Source: SZUA-318 sp964412015
GTDB lineage: Bacteria > Gemmatimonadota > Gemmatimonadetes > Longimicrobiales > Gaopeijiaceae
Assembly (NCBI GenBank): GCA_964412015.1
Contig: CAYPMO010000008.1
Location: 32,670-96,669 of the forward strand
Length of the DNA: 64,000 bases
Direction of reading: 5' to 3'
The position numbers and the translations under genes were made by a program. Under the pieces are notes generated by a model. The model searched no databases, was not told the DNA's origin, and worked only from the letters and a program-made list of their open reading frames with translations. This document shows, one piece after another, positions 51,347-60,514 of this stretch (position 1 is its first letter; every line of letters starts with the position of its first letter).

Positions 51347-54202
51347 CTACAGCCCCAGGGTCTCCAGCACGAGCCTCTCCTGCTGCGCGGCGTGGTCGCG
51401 TGCCTTGCCCTCCGCCGGGCTCGCCCGGTCCGGCCGGGACACGTGCGACAGCGGAATCGTGCGGGGCACGACGGCGCGGAGCCTCGGGCCGACGAACGTC
51501 AGCGCTCCCATGTTCCGCGGCTCCTCCTGGGCCCAGACGACGTGCTCGAGGGCCGGGTACCGACCGAGCAACGAGCCGAGGGAGTCGGCGGGGAACGGAT
51601 AGAGCAGCTCGACGCGCGCCACCGCCGTCGTGTCGGCCTCCGCGCGTCGCGTGTGTCCCTGCACGTCGTAGTAGAACTTGCCCGAGCAGAGCACGAGTCG
51701 CTCGACGCGTTCCGGATCCTCGACGGTGGGGTCGTCCAGGACGTGCTGGAACGTGCCCGAGAGGAGGTCCGCCACCGTGGACGTGGCCATGGGATGGCGT
51801 AGCAGGCTCTTCGGGGTCATCACCACCATGGGGCGCTCGGGCCGCCGGAGCGCCTGGCGCCGGAGCAGGTGGAAGCACTGCGCCGGCGTCGTCGGATACG
51901 TGACCCGCATGTTGTCCTCGGCGCAAAGCTGGAGGAAGCGCTCCAACCTCGCGCTCGAGTGCTCCGGTCCCTGTCCCTCGTAGCCGTGCGGCAGGAGCAA
52001 CGTCAACCGGGAGTATTGGCCCCACTTGGTCGTGCCCGCGGACAGGAACTGGTCGATCATCACCTGCGCTACGTTCGCGAAGTCCCCGAACTGGGCCTCC
52101 CAGAGCACGACGTCGGTCGTCGCGCCCACGGAGTAGCCGTACTCGAACCCTACGGCGGCCATCTCCGTCAGCGGCGAGTTGTAGACCTCCAGCCGCGCGT
52201 CGGCCACCTGCTGTAGCGGCACGAACTCGGCGCCGCTCTCGATATCGTGGATGACGAGGTGCCGGTGGCTGAACGTGCCGCGTTGCGCATCCTGTCCGGT
52301 GAGGCGCACGGGTATGCCGTCCACGAGCAACGAACCCAGCGCGAGAGATTCCGCGTGGCCCCAATCCAGGGCCTTCTCCGGCCCGAAGTCGTGGCTTCTG
52401 CGCTCGAGTTGCCGCCAGAGTTTGGGATGGGGCGTGAATCCTTCCGGCAGCTTCACCAGGGTATCGTTGATGGCCGAAAGACGCTCGAGGGATACTCCCG
52501 TGTCCTCGGGCACGACCGGCGTCTCGTAGTCCGCGTCGAGCTTATCGTCGCCCACGGGCTCGAACTCGCGAACATGGTCCTGAGCGGTCCGGAGGACCGC
52601 CGCCACCTCGTCCTGCATGGCGCTCGCGTCGGCCTCCGGCACGACGCCCTCGGCGTCGAGTCTGGACGCGAACAGCGCGCGGACCGTGGGGTGCTGCGCG
52701 ACCACCTTGTAGACGACCGGCTGCGTATAGCTGGGCTCGTCACCCTCGTTGTGGCCGTATCGCCGGTACCCCACGAGGTCGATCACGAAATCGTCCTCGA
52801 ATCGGACCCGGTACGCCATGGCGAGCCGGACCGCCGCGAGACAGGCCTCGGGATCGTCCGCGTTGACGTGGACAATCGGGATTCCGTAGCCCTTGGCGAG
52901 GTCGCTGGCGTAGAAGGTCGAGCGGCTGTCGGCCGGGTCGGTCGTGAACCCGAGCTGGTTGTTCACGATGATGTGGACCGTGCCGCCCACGCGGTAGCCG
53001 GCGAGACGCGCCATGTTCAGCGTCTCGGCGACCACGCCCTCTCCCCCGAACGCCGCGTCGCCGTGGATGAGGACCGGGACCACCGCAAACGGGTCGAGCT
53101 CGCTGCTTCTGGACGGACCCCCGAACTGCCGCGAGCGGGCGAAGCCGTTCACGACGGGGTTCACGAACTCGAGGTGGCTGGGGTTGGGCATGAGCGTCAC
53201 CTTGACCTCGCCCACGCCCGGCAGACTGCGCACGCCCCGCGCCCCGTGGTGGTACTTCACGTCTCCGGTACCGCCGACGTCGAGCTGGCCTCCTTGGAGG
53301 CTGGGGCCCTCGAACTCGGCGAGCAGCTCGCCATAGGAGACCCCCACGACGTGCGTGAGGACGTTGAGGCGGCCGCGGTGGGCCATACCGATGACGACCT
53401 CGCGTCCGCCGCTCCGAGCCGCCTCCTCGATGGTCAGGTCGAGCATCGGCACCAGGACGTCGTTCCCTTCCACGGAGAAACGCTTCTGCCCGAGGTAGGC
53501 TTTGTGCAGGAACTGCTCGAGGCCTTCGGTCTCCGTCAGCCGACGCAGGAGGGCCCGCTTCTGCTCCCCGGAGAGCGGCGGACGATGGGCTCCCGTCTCC
53601 ACCTGCGTCCAGAGCCAGTCCACCTTCACGTGGTCGTCGAGGTGCTCGAACTCGTAACCGAGCGACCCGGCATAGATGGTCCTGAATTCCTCCAGGGCGT
53701 CGGCGACCGAGCGCTCCTCGTCGTCGTCCATGACGAGCGACGATGGGAGGAGCGCCAATTCCTCCATGGACGTCCCGAAGAAGGCGGGACTCAACTGCGG
53801 GTGCCCCGGCGGCTCGCTGCCGACCGGGTCGATGTGCGCGAGCTGGTGGCCGTGATCGCGGAACGCTTGGATCAGGGCCGCGGCGCGGGATACCGCGGGG
53901 AGAGCCCGGCGGAGGCTCTCGGCGGCCTGCGACATGCTCCGGACCGATATCTCCGGGGCGTTCGGCGTGACCGTTGCCTCCGGGGCGCTCGGCGTGACTG
54001 TTGCCTCCGGGGCGCGGAGCCGCGCGGAACGGAAGTCGTCGAGCTGGTCCGGCGTGTAGAGGCCTTCCCGGAGCGCGCGCGTGCCCCCGTCTGCGAAGAG
54101 CTTACGCCATGCCTCCGGGACGGACTCGGGGCTTCGTGCGTATTGCTCGAACATCGCCTGGGCGTAGGCGGCGTTCTGGCTGTCGAAGAGCGGTTCGTCC
54201 AT
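51347..54202 (-). CDS. sucA: 2-Oxoglutarate dehydrogenase E1 component
   Basis: The 951-residue protein from ATG 54202 matches SucA. It has an N-terminal helix (SQNAAYAQAMFEQYARSPESVPEAWRKLF), a long linker with tandem APEATVTP repeats, and the thiamine pyrophosphate core. The core includes VIGMAHRGRLNVLTHVVG, GDVKYHHGARG, the GDAAFGGEGVVAETLNMA motif and HIIVNNQLGFTTDP. The C-terminal transketolase part has VVLWEAQFGDFANVAQVMIDQF. It decarboxylates 2-oxoglutarate in the TCA cycle with lipoylated E2 (SucB). No sucB is adjacent, unlike many genomes. The alpha/beta hydrolase gene is 132 bases upstream on the same strand. Confidence 0.96.
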   Translation of the reverse strand: MDEPLFDSQNAAYAQAMFEQYARSPESVPEAWRKLFADGGTRALREGLYTPDQLDDFRSARLRAPEATVTPSAPEATVTPNAPEISVRSMSQAAESLRRALPAVSRAAALIQAFRDHGHQLAHIDPVGSEPPGHPQLSPAFFGTSMEELALLPSSLVMDDDEERSVADALEEFRTIYAGSLGYEFEHLDDHVKVDWLWTQVETGAHRPPLSGEQKRALLRRLTETEGLEQFLHKAYLGQKRFSVEGNDVLVPMLDLTIEEAARSGGREVVIGMAHRGRLNVLTHVVGVSYGELLAEFEGPSLQGGQLDVGGTGDVKYHHGARGVRSLPGVGEVKVTLMPNPSHLEFVNPVVNGFARSRQFGGPSRSSELDPFAVVPVLIHGDAAFGGEGVVAETLNMARLAGYRVGGTVHIIVNNQLGFTTDPADSRSTFYASDLAKGYGIPIVHVNADDPEACLAAVRLAMAYRVRFEDDFVIDLVGYRRYGHNEGDEPSYTQPVVYKVVAQHPTVRALFASRLDAEGVVPEADASAMQDEVAAVLRTAQDHVREFEPVGDDKLDADYETPVVPEDTGVSLERLSAINDTLVKLPEGFTPHPKLWRQLERRSHDFGPEKALDWGHAESLALGSLLVDGIPVRLTGQDAQRGTFSHRHLVIHDIESGAEFVPLQQVADARLEVYNSPLTEMAAVGFEYGYSVGATTDVVLWEAQFGDFANVAQVMIDQFLSAGTTKWGQYSRLTLLLPHGYEGQGPEHSSARLERFLQLCAEDNMRVTYPTTPAQCFHLLRRQALRRPERPMVVMTPKSLLRHPMATSTVADLLSGTFQHVLDDPTVEDPERVERLVLCSGKFYYDVQGHTRRAEADTTAVARVELLYPFPADSLGSLLGRYPALEHVVWAQEEPRNMGALTFVGPRLRAVVPRTIPLSHVSRPDRASPAEGKARDHAAQQERLVLETLGL
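53944..54016. repeat. 27-bp tandem repeat in sucA linker
   Basis: Two near-identical 27-base units (53963-53989 and 53990-54016) and a partial third copy (from 53944) encode the repeated nonapeptide APEATVTP(S/N) and the related APEISV in the N-terminal linker of SucA. Copies differ at few positions, suggesting a recent duplication. The repeat is in frame and adds only flexible linker residues. Confidence 0.75.
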
Positions 54203-54334
54203 TCGAGCGGCTCGCGTGGACGCCTCCCGAGCCGGGAGGCGGGCCCGAAAATTAAGGGTTTTGGCGCGGCAACGAAGGCCGCCGCGCGCGTTCGGGCAGT
54301 TTCGGGGGGGAGGAGACACGCATCGGGAGCACCG

Positions 54335-55171
54335 CTACGTCGTCGCGTTCAGGAACTCCAGGAGTACGGAGAGCGATTCCCGTGGCTTCTCCTCGGCGGG
54401 GAGGTGCCCGCACCGCTCGAGGACGCGCAGCGTGCTCCGGGGCAGCGTCCGCGCGAGGCGCTCTCCCACCCAGAGCGGAACGGCCGGGTCCTGCCGGCCC
54501 CAGAGCAGCAGCGTGGGGACCTCCAGCTCGGCGTAGCGTCCCGTGAGGCGGTCGAGGTCCGGCGGGACGATCTGCCGGGCGGCCGCCCACAACGCTTTGT
54601 GGGCTTCCGGCGTGCCCAGCGGCGCGGCGTAGCCGTGAATCTGCTCGGTCGAGATGCGGGTTCGATCGAAGACGATCGAGCGGAGGGTCTGCCCGATGAC
54701 AAACCGGGGGCCCAGCGCTCGCATGAGCAGGGTGGAGAGCCCGGGATGCCGTCCGAGCGTCGCGAACAGAGGCAGACGCTGTGGGTACGCCGCGCTCGCG
54801 ACGAGCACCAGCCGCGCGAGACGACGGTCCTCCCCCCGGTCGCGGAGCCCGAGGGCCACGTACAACGCGATGCCGCCGCCCAGCGAGTGTCCGACGAGCG
54901 TGAGGCGTTCCGGGCGGCGTCGCTCGATAAGACGGAGTACGGCGGCCCCGAGGTCGACAGGAGCGTAGCGCCCGTCGTCGGGTTTGGGCGCGCGGCCGAA
55001 TCCCTTCATGTCCACCAGGAGGACATGCCCGCGCGCGGCCAGCGCGGGCGTCCACGTGCGCCAACTGAAGGCGGAGCCACCGTACCCGTGCAGGAGGACG
55101 AACGTGTCCGGTGGCGACCCCGAGGGGAGGCCGAGCTCCTCGACGTAGAGAGGCAGGGGCTCGTCCGTCAC
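54335..55171 (-). CDS. Alpha/beta-hydrolase fold protein
   Basis: The 278-residue protein is an alpha/beta hydrolase with the usual triad. The nucleophile Ser is in VGHSLGGGIAL near residue 95, the acid in LLLWGRQDPAVPL, and the catalytic His in ERCGHLPAEEKP near the C terminus. The oxyanion-hole HGYGGSAFSWRTW lies near residue 28. The substrate is unknown; esterase, lactonase and other hydrolase roles are all possible. GTG 55171 overlaps the stop of the YhaN-like gene by four bases, so the three genes at 54.3-59.1 kb are translated together. Confidence 0.9.
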   Translation of the reverse strand: MTDEPLPLYVEELGLPSGSPPDTFVLLHGYGGSAFSWRTWTPALAARGHVLLVDMKGFGRAPKPDDGRYAPVDLGAAVLRLIERRRPERLTLVGHSLGGGIALYVALGLRDRGEDRRLARLVLVASAAYPQRLPLFATLGRHPGLSTLLMRALGPRFVIGQTLRSIVFDRTRISTEQIHGYAAPLGTPEAHKALWAAARQIVPPDLDRLTGRYAELEVPTLLLWGRQDPAVPLWVGERLARTLPRSTLRVLERCGHLPAEEKPRESLSVLLEFLNATT

Positions 55172-57867
55172 CGCGCTGCGTCCAGGAGGAGGACGCGCGC
55201 GCCCCGCGGCCTCAGATCGTCGGCGACCTCCGGGTGGCAACTGAAGACGAAGATCTGACGGTGGTGGGCCATGCGCTCCAAGAGGTCCATGCCGCGTGCC
55301 CGGCGTTCCTCGTCCCAGTCCACGAAGACCTCGTCCACGAAGAGAGGGAGGCGCTCGAGCCCCTGGTCCAGGTGGTCCACGATCGCGAAGCGCAGCGCGA
55401 GATAGGCCTGCTCCAGGGTCCCGCGCGAGACGGGCGCGGCGAGCGGAACGGGAGCGGACGACCCCCGGCCGAGGAGCTGGAACCGCTCGCCGCCGGACGA
55501 CTCCTCGGCGATGACGCGATCGTACCGGCCGCAGGTCAGCGCGCCGAGGTGCTCCCCGGCCCGCCGGAGAACGTCGGGCTGATGCTCGTCGCGGAAGCGG
55601 CGGTCGGCCTCCTTGAGAACCTGAGCCAGCACCCACAGGCGGTCGCGCTCCTGGAGGAGCGTGAGCTCTTCCTCCTCGAGCGTGGCGATCTGCCCGTCTA
55701 TGGCGTCCACGGTCTCACCGGTCCGAAGGTGCGCCAGCTCCTTGTCCAGCCCCTCGGCCCGCGTGGCGAGCTCCTCGACGCGGTGCGTGAGGTCTTCGAC
55801 CGCGGTGCGCCGGCGCGCCACCTCGTCCTCCTCACGCGTCCATCGTTCGCCGGCCGCCTCGGCGTCGCCGATGCGGTGGCGGAGGGCGTCCAGGTCGGGA
55901 TGAGCGCGCTCCAGCTCTGCCTCGAGCTGTTCGGCGCGCTCGCCTGCCTGGATGCGCTCCCGGACGATGGCGAGGCCGACATCCGGATCGCCGTCTCCCG
56001 CAGCGGCGAGCCGCTCCCTGAGAGCGGCGAGGGTGGCTTCGGCTTCGGCGAGCTCCTGGCGGGTCCGCTCCTCCTCCCGGGCCAGACGGCGGAGCTCGCG
56101 CTCGGACGCCGCCGCCGCCTCCTCGACGCGCTGGGCCCGTCGCAGGTCGCGCTCGAGGAGGCTCGCGAGCGCCTGCGCGTCGAGGTCGGCTCCCCGGCCG
56201 AGGGCGCGCGCGAGTTCGGCCGCGGTCTCGTCGGCGGAGCGTAGCCGGCGGGTCGACGCGTCGGCGGTGCGCGACCGCTCGTCGTGATCGCGGATCAGGT
56301 CCTGGAGGCGCTCCAGACTCGAGACCAGCGCCTCGGACGGCGGCTCCAGGAGGGAAGGCGACACGGGAAGCCCCCCCAGGATGTCAGCGACCGCCGCGAC
56401 CGCGGCGGTCTCCGCGTCATCGCGCGTCTCGGTGGCCGATGCGGGGTGGCGGGAGGAGTTCATCGGACCGGCGGCCCGGCCGCGGCTCCAGGCCAGGAGG
56501 AGCGCGACACCCACGAGCCCGACGAGGGCTCCGGCGCCGGTCGCGAGCGTGCCGCCGCCCGAGAGGCCGACCCAGAGGAGGACGGCCGCGGAGGCGAGCA
56601 CGGCCATCGCCGCGACGGCGAGCGCGGGCGCGGGCCTGGAGCGTGCTCCCGGAGGCACGGCGGCGGCCTCCCTGACCCGGCGCTCCTCCCGCGCCGCCTG
56701 TGCCCGACGGATCCGCTCGCGCAGGTCCGCGACCGGAACCCTCGCGAGGGCCGTTGCCACATCGTCGGTGAGCGGGGCGGAGAGCACCTGGGCGGCGGCC
56801 GCCTCCATCCTCCCGCGGAGCTCGCGCGCCTCGTTCTCGAGGACGGCGTGCCGGTCCCGTTCCGCCGCGAGCTCGGCACGGCGCGCCAGGAAGACGGACA
56901 CGTCGTCGGAGCGCGAGAGGAGCTCGCGCTCGGCGCTCCCGAAGGCGTCCACGGCCGACTGGGGTTCGGCCTTCTCCGCGCGGAGCTCGCCGAGCCTCCG
57001 GCCGAGGGAGCCCATGCGGTCCTGGAGTGCGCGCATCTCGCCCGCGGGGTCGGTCGGCAGGCCACGCAACGTCTCCGGAGGTCCCGCGGTCTCGCGCAGG
57101 GCCGCGATGCGGATGAGCTGTTTGCGAACGGGCACCAGGTCCTGTAGGCGATCGAGCTCGAGGAGCGCGGCCCGCCGGACCTCCCTGGCGTCGCGCAGGT
57201 CGCGGCGCACGCGCTCCACCTCGGTGGCGAGCTCCCGCAACCGTCGCTCGCGCTCCACGGCTTCCCTCCGGCGCGTCTTGAGCGTGAGGATCTCGGCCGC
57301 GGTGGAACGCGCCCGCTGGTTCCCTCGCCGGTTCGGACGCCAGATCCGGGCGGCCTCCTCTTCCAGCTCCGCGACCACGTGCCTGGCGGGGCGCAGGTCC
57401 AGGGACCCCATGGCGCCGAGCAGGCGGTCCTGGATGTGTCCCCACGTCTCGTCGTCGAGGCCCTGCATCTCGGTGAGCGTCACCGCGAAGACCTGCCGGA
57501 AGACGGCGTGCGGAACGTGCTCGGCCCAGGGGAGGGCGCGGTTGCGGAGGTCCTCCAGCGTCCCGTCCGCCTCCATGCGGCCGTTCGGCTGGGAGAGAAG
57601 GCGGCGCTCGACGCTCACGTATGTGCCCGCGTCGAGACGGAGCCTCACGTCGCCCGAGGTGTCCGTACCGTCCCACGGCACGTAGGGATTCCCCTCGCGC
57701 GAGGCGGGGTGGAAGCCGTAGAGCATGGACGTCAGGAAATGGAACAGCGTGGATTTCCCCGCTTCGTTCGGCCCCTGCACCACGACCAGGGGGGGCAGCG
57801 GCTCGGACCCGGTATCGAGACTCTTCAGGCGTCCGAACGCCCCCACACGGATGCGCTCGATCCTCAT
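55168..57867 (-). CDS. yhaN: YhaN-like Rad50/SbcC-type ATPase with membrane helices
   Basis: The 899-residue protein from ATG 57867 is an SMC-like ATPase of the YhaN group. Walker A GPNEAGKST is at 32-40. Coiled coils follow with HLTEMQGLDDETW-like helix segments. In the middle are two hydrophobic helices (about 412-435 and 440-462: VAAMAVLASAAVLLWVGLS and AGALVGLVGVALLLAW), suggesting membrane attachment. A second coil comes next, then the C-terminal signature VSRGTLEQAYLALRFA and Walker B LPLFVDEVFVDWD near 835. No zinc hook CxxC was seen. It probably pairs with the YhaO-like nuclease whose stop overlaps its start. Confidence 0.9.
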   Translation of the reverse strand: MRIERIRVGAFGRLKSLDTGSEPLPPLVVVQGPNEAGKSTLFHFLTSMLYGFHPASREGNPYVPWDGTDTSGDVRLRLDAGTYVSVERRLLSQPNGRMEADGTLEDLRNRALPWAEHVPHAVFRQVFAVTLTEMQGLDDETWGHIQDRLLGAMGSLDLRPARHVVAELEEEAARIWRPNRRGNQRARSTAAEILTLKTRRREAVERERRLRELATEVERVRRDLRDAREVRRAALLELDRLQDLVPVRKQLIRIAALRETAGPPETLRGLPTDPAGEMRALQDRMGSLGRRLGELRAEKAEPQSAVDAFGSAERELLSRSDDVSVFLARRAELAAERDRHAVLENEARELRGRMEAAAAQVLSAPLTDDVATALARVPVADLRERIRRAQAAREERRVREAAAVPPGARSRPAPALAVAAMAVLASAAVLLWVGLSGGGTLATGAGALVGLVGVALLLAWSRGRAAGPMNSSRHPASATETRDDAETAAVAAVADILGGLPVSPSLLEPPSEALVSSLERLQDLIRDHDERSRTADASTRRLRSADETAAELARALGRGADLDAQALASLLERDLRRAQRVEEAAAASERELRRLAREEERTRQELAEAEATLAALRERLAAAGDGDPDVGLAIVRERIQAGERAEQLEAELERAHPDLDALRHRIGDAEAAGERWTREEDEVARRRTAVEDLTHRVEELATRAEGLDKELAHLRTGETVDAIDGQIATLEEEELTLLQERDRLWVLAQVLKEADRRFRDEHQPDVLRRAGEHLGALTCGRYDRVIAEESSGGERFQLLGRGSSAPVPLAAPVSRGTLEQAYLALRFAIVDHLDQGLERLPLFVDEVFVDWDEERRARGMDLLERMAHHRQIFVFSCHPEVADDLRPRGARVLLLDAAR

Positions 57868-59120
57868 GCGCTGCTGTCCTCGAGGCCGAGCAACCGGGCG
57901 GCGAGCTCCCCGTCCATGCCCTCCAGCAGGCCGCGCACGAGGAGTTCCGCCGCCCGGGGATCGTCCGAAGTCACGCTCGCGAGGATGGAGGGATCCAGGG
58001 CCCCGAGACGGGCTTCGCCTCTGCGAACGGCGTCCAACAGGCGGAGCGCCTCGCCCAGGACGTCCGTGCGTCCCCGGTGATCTTCGACGGCGAGCACCGG
58101 GTGTGCTCCGTCCGCCACCACGAGAACGTCCAGGGCCCCGAGCACGTCGCTCAGCTCCGTCGCGAGCGTCGCGCGGTCCTCGTCCCTCCGCAGCTCCCTC
58201 CAGAGGGGCGTCGGGCCCTCCAGCACCACGCGCACCATCCATTCGGTTCCGGGAAGTCCCGGGTCGTCGGCCCGCGCCGCGTGCCACCGGGACGCGATGC
58301 GGCGCTCCAGACGGTCGAGGGAGTCCGCGTCCTGGAGGCCGTCCACGCGCAGTGACTCCCAGCGGACCGGCGCGAGGGGGCGGAAGGTCAGCAACGGCGC
58401 GGCGCGGTCCGAAAGATCCACCAGGTACGCGCCTCGCGGGCCCGTGTCGGCGTGGGTCCGTCCCTGGAGGCTCCCCACGTACACGACCGGAGGATCCTCG
58501 GACAGCGTCTGCCGCACGTGGACGTGCCCGAGGGCCCAGTAGTCGTATCCGGCGCGCGTGAGAAACGTCAGCTCGGACGGCGCGTAGGGGTGATGGTCTG
58601 CCGCTCCCCGGGACGCGTGCACCTGGGTGTGGAGCAGCGCGACCTCGGGCATGTCGCCGAGAGGCCTCGGGAAACGCCTCGAGATGTCGCCGCGTTCCTG
58701 GGACGTGGCGTGGCCGGCCGCGGTGACGTGACCTACCGGCGCGCCTTCGCGTCCCTGCACCGTGATGCGCTGGGGAGCGCCGTCGGCCACCACGCGGACG
58801 TTGGGAGGCCAGGGGATCGGCCGGGGTCCGGACTCGGGCGAGCCGGGGTCGTGATTGCCGGTCGCGTATACGAGCGTGATGCCGTGGGCCGCCAGCCGGC
58901 CCGCCTGGTCCAGGAGGAAGCGCTCCGTCGAAAACGACAGGCGCTCCGAGTCGAAGAGATCCCCGGCTACCAGGAACGCGTTCACGTCCTCGCGGATCGC
59001 CAGATCCACCGCGTTCCGGAAGGCCTCCCTGGAGGCTTCGCGCAGGCGGCGCCGGACGGCGTCGGAGCGCCCGGCGAACGAGGTGTCGAGGTGGACGTCG
59101 GCGACGTGGACGAAGCGCAT
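57864..59120 (-). CDS. yhaO: YhaO-like metallophosphoesterase (SbcD/Mre11-type)
   Basis: The 418-residue protein keeps the complete dinuclear metal-binding set of an Mre11/SbcD-type nuclease: HVADVHLDTSF at the N terminus, VAGDLFDSERL, TGNHDPGS, EVALLHTQVH and YWALGHVHVRQ. The C-terminal ~180 residues resemble the regulatory cap of YhaO. It starts the three-gene operon YhaO-YhaN-alpha/beta hydrolase; the overlap with yhaN is four bases. It would be a 3'-5' exonuclease or endonuclease acting with the YhaN-like ATPase in DNA repair. It is distinct from the degenerate SbcD-SbcC fusion at 22.1 kb. Confidence 0.93.
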   Translation of the reverse strand: MRFVHVADVHLDTSFAGRSDAVRRRLREASREAFRNAVDLAIREDVNAFLVAGDLFDSERLSFSTERFLLDQAGRLAAHGITLVYATGNHDPGSPESGPRPIPWPPNVRVVADGAPQRITVQGREGAPVGHVTAAGHATSQERGDISRRFPRPLGDMPEVALLHTQVHASRGAADHHPYAPSELTFLTRAGYDYWALGHVHVRQTLSEDPPVVYVGSLQGRTHADTGPRGAYLVDLSDRAAPLLTFRPLAPVRWESLRVDGLQDADSLDRLERRIASRWHAARADDPGLPGTEWMVRVVLEGPTPLWRELRRDEDRATLATELSDVLGALDVLVVADGAHPVLAVEDHRGRTDVLGEALRLLDAVRRGEARLGALDPSILASVTSDDPRAAELLVRGLLEGMDGELAARLLGLEDSSA

Positions 59121-59218
59121 ACGCGAACCTAGCGGCCCCTCCGGGCCGGGGGAATTCGCGGATTTCCCCTGGCTGTCGGGAGCCGGCTCCTAAAGGCTCC
59201 GGCGCTCGTCCGTCGTCG

Positions 59219-59608
59219 TCAGGCTCTTCCGGTCGCCTTCAGCACCTCGGCCACGTACTTGTCCACGCCGGCCACGACGTGGACCAGATCCTTGCGATCG
59301 TCCGCGGCGGCGAGATCCGAGGCGAACTTCAGGAACGTGGCCCTGACCGCGTCGCGCATCGTGTCGTTCCGGGGGCTGCGTCCCCGTCGTGGGCCCGGCT
59401 TCGCGCGCTTGGCGCGCCGCCCCTTCGAGGAACTCAGCTTCCGCTTGATCTGGAGCGGATAGCGGGCGTGGAACTGCCTCTTCGTCAGCGTCGAGACCGA
59501 GCGGTTGACGCCCTTCGCGAGATCGAACAGCTCGTCTACGGAGGCCTTGGGGTTCTTCGTGAGCGCGGCCTCGACGGCGGCGAAGACCTTCTCGTTTACA
59601 TCGGCCAT
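59219..59608 (-). CDS. Basic helical protein of unknown function
   Basis: The 129-residue protein has an N-terminal helical domain (VNEKVFAAVEAALTKNPKAS, DELFDLAKGVNRS, FHARYPLQIKRK) that could form a small helix bundle or winged helix. A strongly basic linker follows, KGRRAKRAKPGPRRGRSPRN. The C-terminal helical segment is AVRATFLKFASDLAAADDRKD through VVAGVDKYVAEVL. ATG 59608 is chosen because GGGAGA lies about 10 bases upstream; GTG 59617 is the alternative. The basic tether between two helical parts suggests nucleic-acid binding. No homologue is recognised. It stands alone, about 98 bases from the yhaO start. Confidence 0.65.
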   Translation of the reverse strand: MADVNEKVFAAVEAALTKNPKASVDELFDLAKGVNRSVSTLTKRQFHARYPLQIKRKLSSSKGRRAKRAKPGPRRGRSPRNDTMRDAVRATFLKFASDLAAADDRKDLVHVVAGVDKYVAEVLKATGRA

Positions 59609-59746
59609 AGGAATCACGTCTCCCTGGGAAAGCTCATGACCAATGCCGCGAATAAGGCCTCGATTGAGTCATGTGTCAAGGGGAAAGATACCGCAATATG
59701 GTGTGGTACTATCCACCATAATGGGAGATCCGGGTCGGATATTGGG

Positions 59747-60337
59747 CTATCGGCGATGGAGGGCGAGCAGCACGCGGGCGGTGACCCCCCGGAGGTCGGA
59801 GGGCCCCACTCGGGGAAGGTCGTCGACTCCGAACACGGCCCGGTACCCCACCGCGGCGCCGGCGCTGAGCGGGCCCACGATCCGGATGGTGGTGCCGATC
59901 TCGGGGAGGAGGACCCCGAAGTTGTCGCCGGCGATCCGGGTCCCGACGGCCGTGAGGTCCACTTTGGCGTTCCCTACGCCGGCGAGCGCCCGGACCCAGA
60001 GAGAGCGCCGGGGGTGATCGACCAGGCCGAGCTGTGCGGTCACCCCGCCGAAGGCCGTTCTCAGCGTGAGGTCCGATCCGGGAACGGATCCGGCGAGGTC
60101 CGTCGTGCCCACGAAGAGCGTGCCGGAGCCGCCGACCGAGAGCCGGGGCGTGAGTCCCAAGAGCGCCGACGCGGACGCCGTCCACGACGCGCGGCCATGG
60201 AGGGCGGTGGCCCCGAACGAGGCCTCGACGGCCGCGCTCACCCGCCCGTCGGGAGCCTGAGCCAGCATGGGGCCGGGCAGAAGCGCCGCTGCACCGCCGA
60301 GCGGTACCAGGATCCCGAGGAAGCGCCTGTTTGCCAT
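59747..60337 (-). CDS. Small outer-membrane beta-barrel-like protein
   Basis: The 196-residue protein has a signal peptide (RRFLGILVPLGGAAALLPGPMLAQA). The mature part alternates short hydrophobic strands with glycine and charged turns: AVEASFGATALHGRASWTASASALLGLTP, GGSGTLFVGTTDLA, LWVRALAGVGNAKVDLTAVG, VLLPEIGTTIRIVGPL and a C-terminal GVTARVLLALHRR. This fits an 8-stranded outer-membrane barrel of the OmpA/OmpW-like size class, but no family was identified. The start is ATG 60337. It is divergent from the pseudopilin operon, with 177 bases between. Confidence 0.65.
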   Translation of the reverse strand: MANRRFLGILVPLGGAAALLPGPMLAQAPDGRVSAAVEASFGATALHGRASWTASASALLGLTPRLSVGGSGTLFVGTTDLAGSVPGSDLTLRTAFGGVTAQLGLVDHPRRSLWVRALAGVGNAKVDLTAVGTRIAGDNFGVLLPEIGTTIRIVGPLSAGAAVGYRAVFGVDDLPRVGPSDLRGVTARVLLALHRR

Positions 60338-60446
60338 GGAAGCTCTCACCTTGAACGGAGTGGACCCCTGCGGTCCATGGTCGGCTAACATAGGAAGCCT
60401 GCCCTCCCCTGGGTACGATCCGCTCAACGGCCGGGCGGAGGGAAGT

Positions 60447-60495
60447 TACTATTGATGGCACGCGGGCGGCATGGGCTGCCGCCGGGGCCGCCCGC
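60447..60495. promoter_or_regulatory. Possible -10 and 5' UTR hairpin before pseudopilin operon
   Basis: TACTAT at 60447-60452 is the best -10 candidate in the region, but no good -35 was found. Downstream, GCGGGCGGC (60462-60470) and its perfect reverse complement (60487-60495) form a nine-base-pair stem with a 16-base loop, ending 19 bases before the first pseudopilin start. The hairpin would lie in the 5' UTR. Confidence 0.35.
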
Positions 60496-60514
60496 ATGAT
60501 CGGAGAACCGGAGC

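Noticed and set aside
52247..55258. Long plus-strand frame (about 1000 codons) opposite sucA and the hydrolase gene
   Set aside because: High-GC DNA often leaves antisense frames open. This one has no recognised motif, and the opposite strand carries clear 2-oxoglutarate dehydrogenase and hydrolase sequences.
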